The position numbers were made by a program, and so were the translations under genes. A stretch of DNA of 64,000 bases from Paenibacillus tuaregi. Lineage in GTDB: Bacteria; Bacillota; Bacilli; Paenibacillales; Paenibacillaceae. The stretch lies in assembly GCF_900086655.1 (NCBI RefSeq), contig NZ_LT575476.1:146503-210502 (forward strand), in the 5' to 3' direction. This document shows positions 61,390 to 64,000 of the stretch, in pieces. Each line of letters starts with the position of its first letter. Position 1 is the stretch's first letter. A model generated the notes under the pieces. It searched no databases, was not told the DNA's origin, and worked only from the letters and a program-made list of their open reading frames with translations.

Positions 61390-63732
61390 TTGGCTGAGCA
61401 GAAGGCGGCTCAGTACTTTGCATTCCTTTATACACAGGTCATGGAAAAGAATTATGTGCCTACCCTGATGAGAGATATCCAGTTGTGGAAAAGAGACCAT
61501 GTATCTCCCCGTTTATGGGCGGTTGCCTCGCGTTTAAGGAATAAACCGGATCCCCGGGATTACCACAGATATCTAGGTTGGCTTGAGAAGACAGGGGGCT
61601 TGGATGATTACCTGGATCGAAGTGTGTCCTATATTTATATGAGGGATTTGGGCCAGGTTTTGGATTCTCCTGATACCCGGATCAGGATCAAGCGTTTAGT
61701 CGCTAACATCAAACGCCACCTGGTTCATTCCACCATGGCAAACCAGGGGGGCCAGCCAGAGTACATGAGTTTGGCGGGGGCTTACCGCTGGGCACAGAGG
61801 GAAGGCATAGAGACCACCGTAATCTGGTTGATTAGCAAGCTTAAGACTGTATCCTCAAACCTACCGAAGGAGCTAGATGCCGAGCAAGCTCAACGCAAGC
61901 TGCTGAAGATTATTCTGGGGGTTGTCCTGCATGTCATTGAAGAAATGGGGGATCAAGTGCCGCCTGAGGAACGCTCAAGGCAGCTGGATGAAGCTATCAG
62001 GCTGGGCTATTCCTATGGTCTTACCTATCCTTTCATTGACGATCTTCTGGATTCGCAGGTCTTAACCGCTCAAGAGAAAGAACAATATTCCCTTGTTATC
62101 CGCACCACACTGCTTACCGGGTCTGTACCGGAAGTAGATAAGGGGTGGGCCGGAAATAACGTGGATATGATGCAATACATCCATGCAGAACTCAGGGATG
62201 CTTTTGAGTATATTAAGGACTATCAGAAGCCGGAGACCAGGCAGAAATTTTTTGAGCAATCCTATGTGTTTTTTCATTCCCAGGAGCTGGACCGCAAGAA
62301 GGATCTGACGAATGCTAACTACTCGAATGAAGAGCTTTATATACCGATCATTTTGAAATCCTCATCTTCCCGATTGCTTGCCCGTTCCGTAATCAGTGCC
62401 CCTGTAGATGAGGGCTTTGAGGATCGGACCTTCTATTATGGCATCTATAACCAACTGGCAGATGATTTTGCGGATATGCTTGACGACATGAGAGACGGTG
62501 CGGTAACCCCCTATACCTACTATTTAAAATACCACGATCAGCGGGTGGATCTGATAAATCCCTTTGAATTATACTGGGCGGTCATCTCGCATCTGATTCA
62601 TAACGTGTACCATTCCGATGCCAAGACCCGTGAGGTTATCCTAAACCGCGCCATCAATGGTCTGAAACGATTTAAAGACAGGATGGGTACTGAGAAATAT
62701 CATGAAATCATGAACTTGCTTACTCCTCGAAATTCGGAATTTCATCGTCTTATCCAGATGATGGTTCGAAGGGCAGATCACGTGGATTTCTTCGACAAGC
62801 TGCTTAGGGACCAGGTGATTGCCACTCTGAGAAACGACCGGAAGGAACAAGAGGACTTCCTGGAGACGGTCAAGATGGCCCAGAATCAGATTAACCGCAC
62901 CTTGCCGATACCGAAGCATGACGGGATGCCACCGATGAAAGGGCCGCTTATTGATGCGGCTAATTACAGCCTTGAAGGGGATGGGAAACGTCTGCGGCCT
63001 GTATTGATTTGGGTGATGGGTGTGAACGAATATGGACTGGATGGATCGGCAATCGTGCCGCTGTTGAGATCCATGGAGTATATGCATACGGCATCTTTGA
63101 TTTTCGACGATCTGCCGTCCCAGGATAACGCGTTATTTCGTAGAGGGCGTCCGACCCTGCATCTCGTGAATGATACCGCCACGGCCGAATTAACCGGCCT
63201 GTTTCTGATTCAGAAGGCGATTCAGGAACAAACATCGCTTGATCAGTTCAATGCCAAGACCGTGCTTGCCTTGATGCAGTATTCGGCGCAGAAGGCAGAA
63301 GACCTTTGTATGGGACAGATGATGGACCTGAATTCCAGAGGAAAAGCGTTAACCTTGGAGCAGTTGAATACGATAAGTTTTTACAAAACCGGCATAGCAT
63401 TTGAGGCTTCTCTGGTCATGCCTGCTATTCTTGCTGAGGCTAAGGAGGAGGAAATTGCGGGTCTGAAGAAATTCGCCTATCATGCGGGCATTGCTTTTCA
63501 GATTAAGGATGATTTGCTTGATTTGGAGGGGGATGCGAACCTGCTGGGAAAGCCCGTGGGCAAGGATGCCGAGAACAACAACTCCACGTTTGTATCCATC
63601 CTCGGTCCGGAAGGCGCGACCAAAGAGATGTGGGAGCACTACTGTCTTGCTATGGAAGCGCTGAGGGGAATACCACGCAATATTGCTTTTCTGAAGCATT
63701 TATTGAAATATATGATTCACCGGGATCGTTAA
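61390..63732 (+). CDS. Helical Asp-rich domain fused to trans-prenyl synthase
   Basis: 780 residues. C-terminal 280: trans-isoprenyl diphosphate synthase with GDGKRLRP (530), first Asp motif DDLPSQDN (573) and second KDDLLDLEG (706); DDxxxxD with LPS suggests geranylgeranyl/farnesyl type. The N-terminal 500 residues are helical, with FIDDLLD (215-221) and NQLADDFADMLDD (354-366) that look like class I terpene-enzyme metal motifs. The visible start is a TTG without a good ribosome site; the real start is probably ATG 61349 in another frame. Confidence 0.88.
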   Translation: MAEQKAAQYFAFLYTQVMEKNYVPTLMRDIQLWKRDHVSPRLWAVASRLRNKPDPRDYHRYLGWLEKTGGLDDYLDRSVSYIYMRDLGQVLDSPDTRIRIKRLVANIKRHLVHSTMANQGGQPEYMSLAGAYRWAQREGIETTVIWLISKLKTVSSNLPKELDAEQAQRKLLKIILGVVLHVIEEMGDQVPPEERSRQLDEAIRLGYSYGLTYPFIDDLLDSQVLTAQEKEQYSLVIRTTLLTGSVPEVDKGWAGNNVDMMQYIHAELRDAFEYIKDYQKPETRQKFFEQSYVFFHSQELDRKKDLTNANYSNEELYIPIILKSSSSRLLARSVISAPVDEGFEDRTFYYGIYNQLADDFADMLDDMRDGAVTPYTYYLKYHDQRVDLINPFELYWAVISHLIHNVYHSDAKTREVILNRAINGLKRFKDRMGTEKYHEIMNLLTPRNSEFHRLIQMMVRRADHVDFFDKLLRDQVIATLRNDRKEQEDFLETVKMAQNQINRTLPIPKHDGMPPMKGPLIDAANYSLEGDGKRLRPVLIWVMGVNEYGLDGSAIVPLLRSMEYMHTASLIFDDLPSQDNALFRRGRPTLHLVNDTATAELTGLFLIQKAIQEQTSLDQFNAKTVLALMQYSAQKAEDLCMGQMMDLNSRGKALTLEQLNTISFYKTGIAFEASLVMPAILAEAKEEEIAGLKKFAYHAGIAFQIKDDLLDLEGDANLLGKPVGKDAENNNSTFVSILGPEGATKEMWEHYCLAMEALRGIPRNIAFLKHLLKYMIHRDR

Positions 63733-63907
63733 CTTCGTATAGGACTTTATGCTTACCTGTAAATGGGAAAATATTCTCCCAGAGAGCTCACTAGCCTTCC
63801 ATTACTCCCCTTTTTTCTGCATATTTTGTACCTTTCTCTTCCTGGCTTTTCCAGTGTATCATGAAGAGATATGTAGAATGTGGCGATATATAAGGAGAAT
63901 CATATAT

Positions 63908-64000
63908 ATGGATTGGTTGAATAAGGGAATTGCAGAACGCTGGCGGGCTGAAGGGATTAGATACGCATCTGATATTAATGAATACGTGCGTGTCGGCAAT
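63908..64000 (+). CDS. Unidentified gene, N-terminal part
   Basis: 31 residues from ATG 63908 to the window edge (MDWLNKGIAERWRAEGIRYAS...), with AAGGAGAA nine bases before. Nothing recognised. It follows the prenyl synthase fusion by 175 bases on the same strand and might belong to the same pathway. Confidence 0.65.
   Translation, partial: MDWLNKGIAERWRAEGIRYASDINEYVRVGN

Noticed and set aside
1-64000. CRISPR arrays, rRNA or tRNA genes, complete insertion sequences
   Set aside because: No regularly spaced repeats, no rRNA, no tRNA gene except the tRNA-like part of tmRNA, and no transposase or integrase gene seen.

Overview
The window looks like the chromosome of a Paenibacillus-type Bacillota bacterium. 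Pointers are strong AGGAGG-type ribosome sites, many GTG/TTG starts, an rnr-smpB-ssrA cluster, a YesM/YesN-type two-component system beside a sugar ABC transporter without ATPase, SLH-anchored surface protein, GH26 and GH36 glycosidases, barnase/barstar, and protein sequences close to Bacillus (PadC, SmpB, barnase). This is inference from gene content; there is no rRNA or tRNA gene to fix the taxonomy.

Layout. 1-3.2 kb: tail of RNase R, a decayed acetyltransferase, smpB and tmRNA (ssrA). The tmRNA 3' end is repeated 931 bp downstream, and the two copies enclose only a Doc-type toxin and an AbrB/MazE-type antitoxin: a tiny att-bounded element with no integrase. 3.3-6 kb: AT-rich phenolic acid decarboxylase, NmrA-like reductase and divergent LysR regulator. 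6-19.3 kb: stress and efflux genes (arsB, MFS pumps with a TetR and a double operator, MerR-SDR pair, thioredoxin, WYL regulator with divergent esterase, modAB without modC). 19.6-26.3 kb: an ECF sigma factor with its likely own promoter, a response regulator-ABC-kinase module, and a MerR-controlled SMR pump pair. 26.3-28.4 kb: Gfo/Idh/MocA oxidoreductase and LysR. 28.4-35 kb: repeat-rich gap, then a two-component system, a VanZ-like protein cut by an in-frame TAG, and an FtsX-type ABC transporter. 35-39.5 kb: repeats, an erythromycin-esterase-like lipoprotein, a penicillin-binding-type serine hydrolase, and an MFS pump behind a leader with several terminator-like hairpins and a three-codon ORF. 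39.5-41 kb: FetAB-type exporter.

41.1-53.7 kb is one functional block for galactomannan: AraC regulator, GH36 alpha-galactosidase, YesMN-type sensor and regulator, two permeases and a solute-binding lipoprotein, and a secreted CBM-GH26-FN3 mannanase. The mannanase would cut the backbone outside, the ABC importer would take up oligosaccharides (with a shared ATPase encoded elsewhere), and the signal-peptide-less alpha-galactosidase would remove galactose side groups inside.

53.8-64 kb: barstar and a barnase with a lipobox, a FAD oxidoreductase, a translationally coupled pair ending in a collagen-like protein, a large PHP/CehA-like SLH surface protein, an EamA transporter, and a 780-residue protein fusing an Asp-rich helical N-terminal region to a trans-prenyl synthase, with a probable frameshift at its N-terminus. 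The strongest leads are the att-bounded toxin-antitoxin element in ssrA, the prenyl synthase fusion, the multi-hairpin MFS leader, and the dispersed palindromic repeat families.
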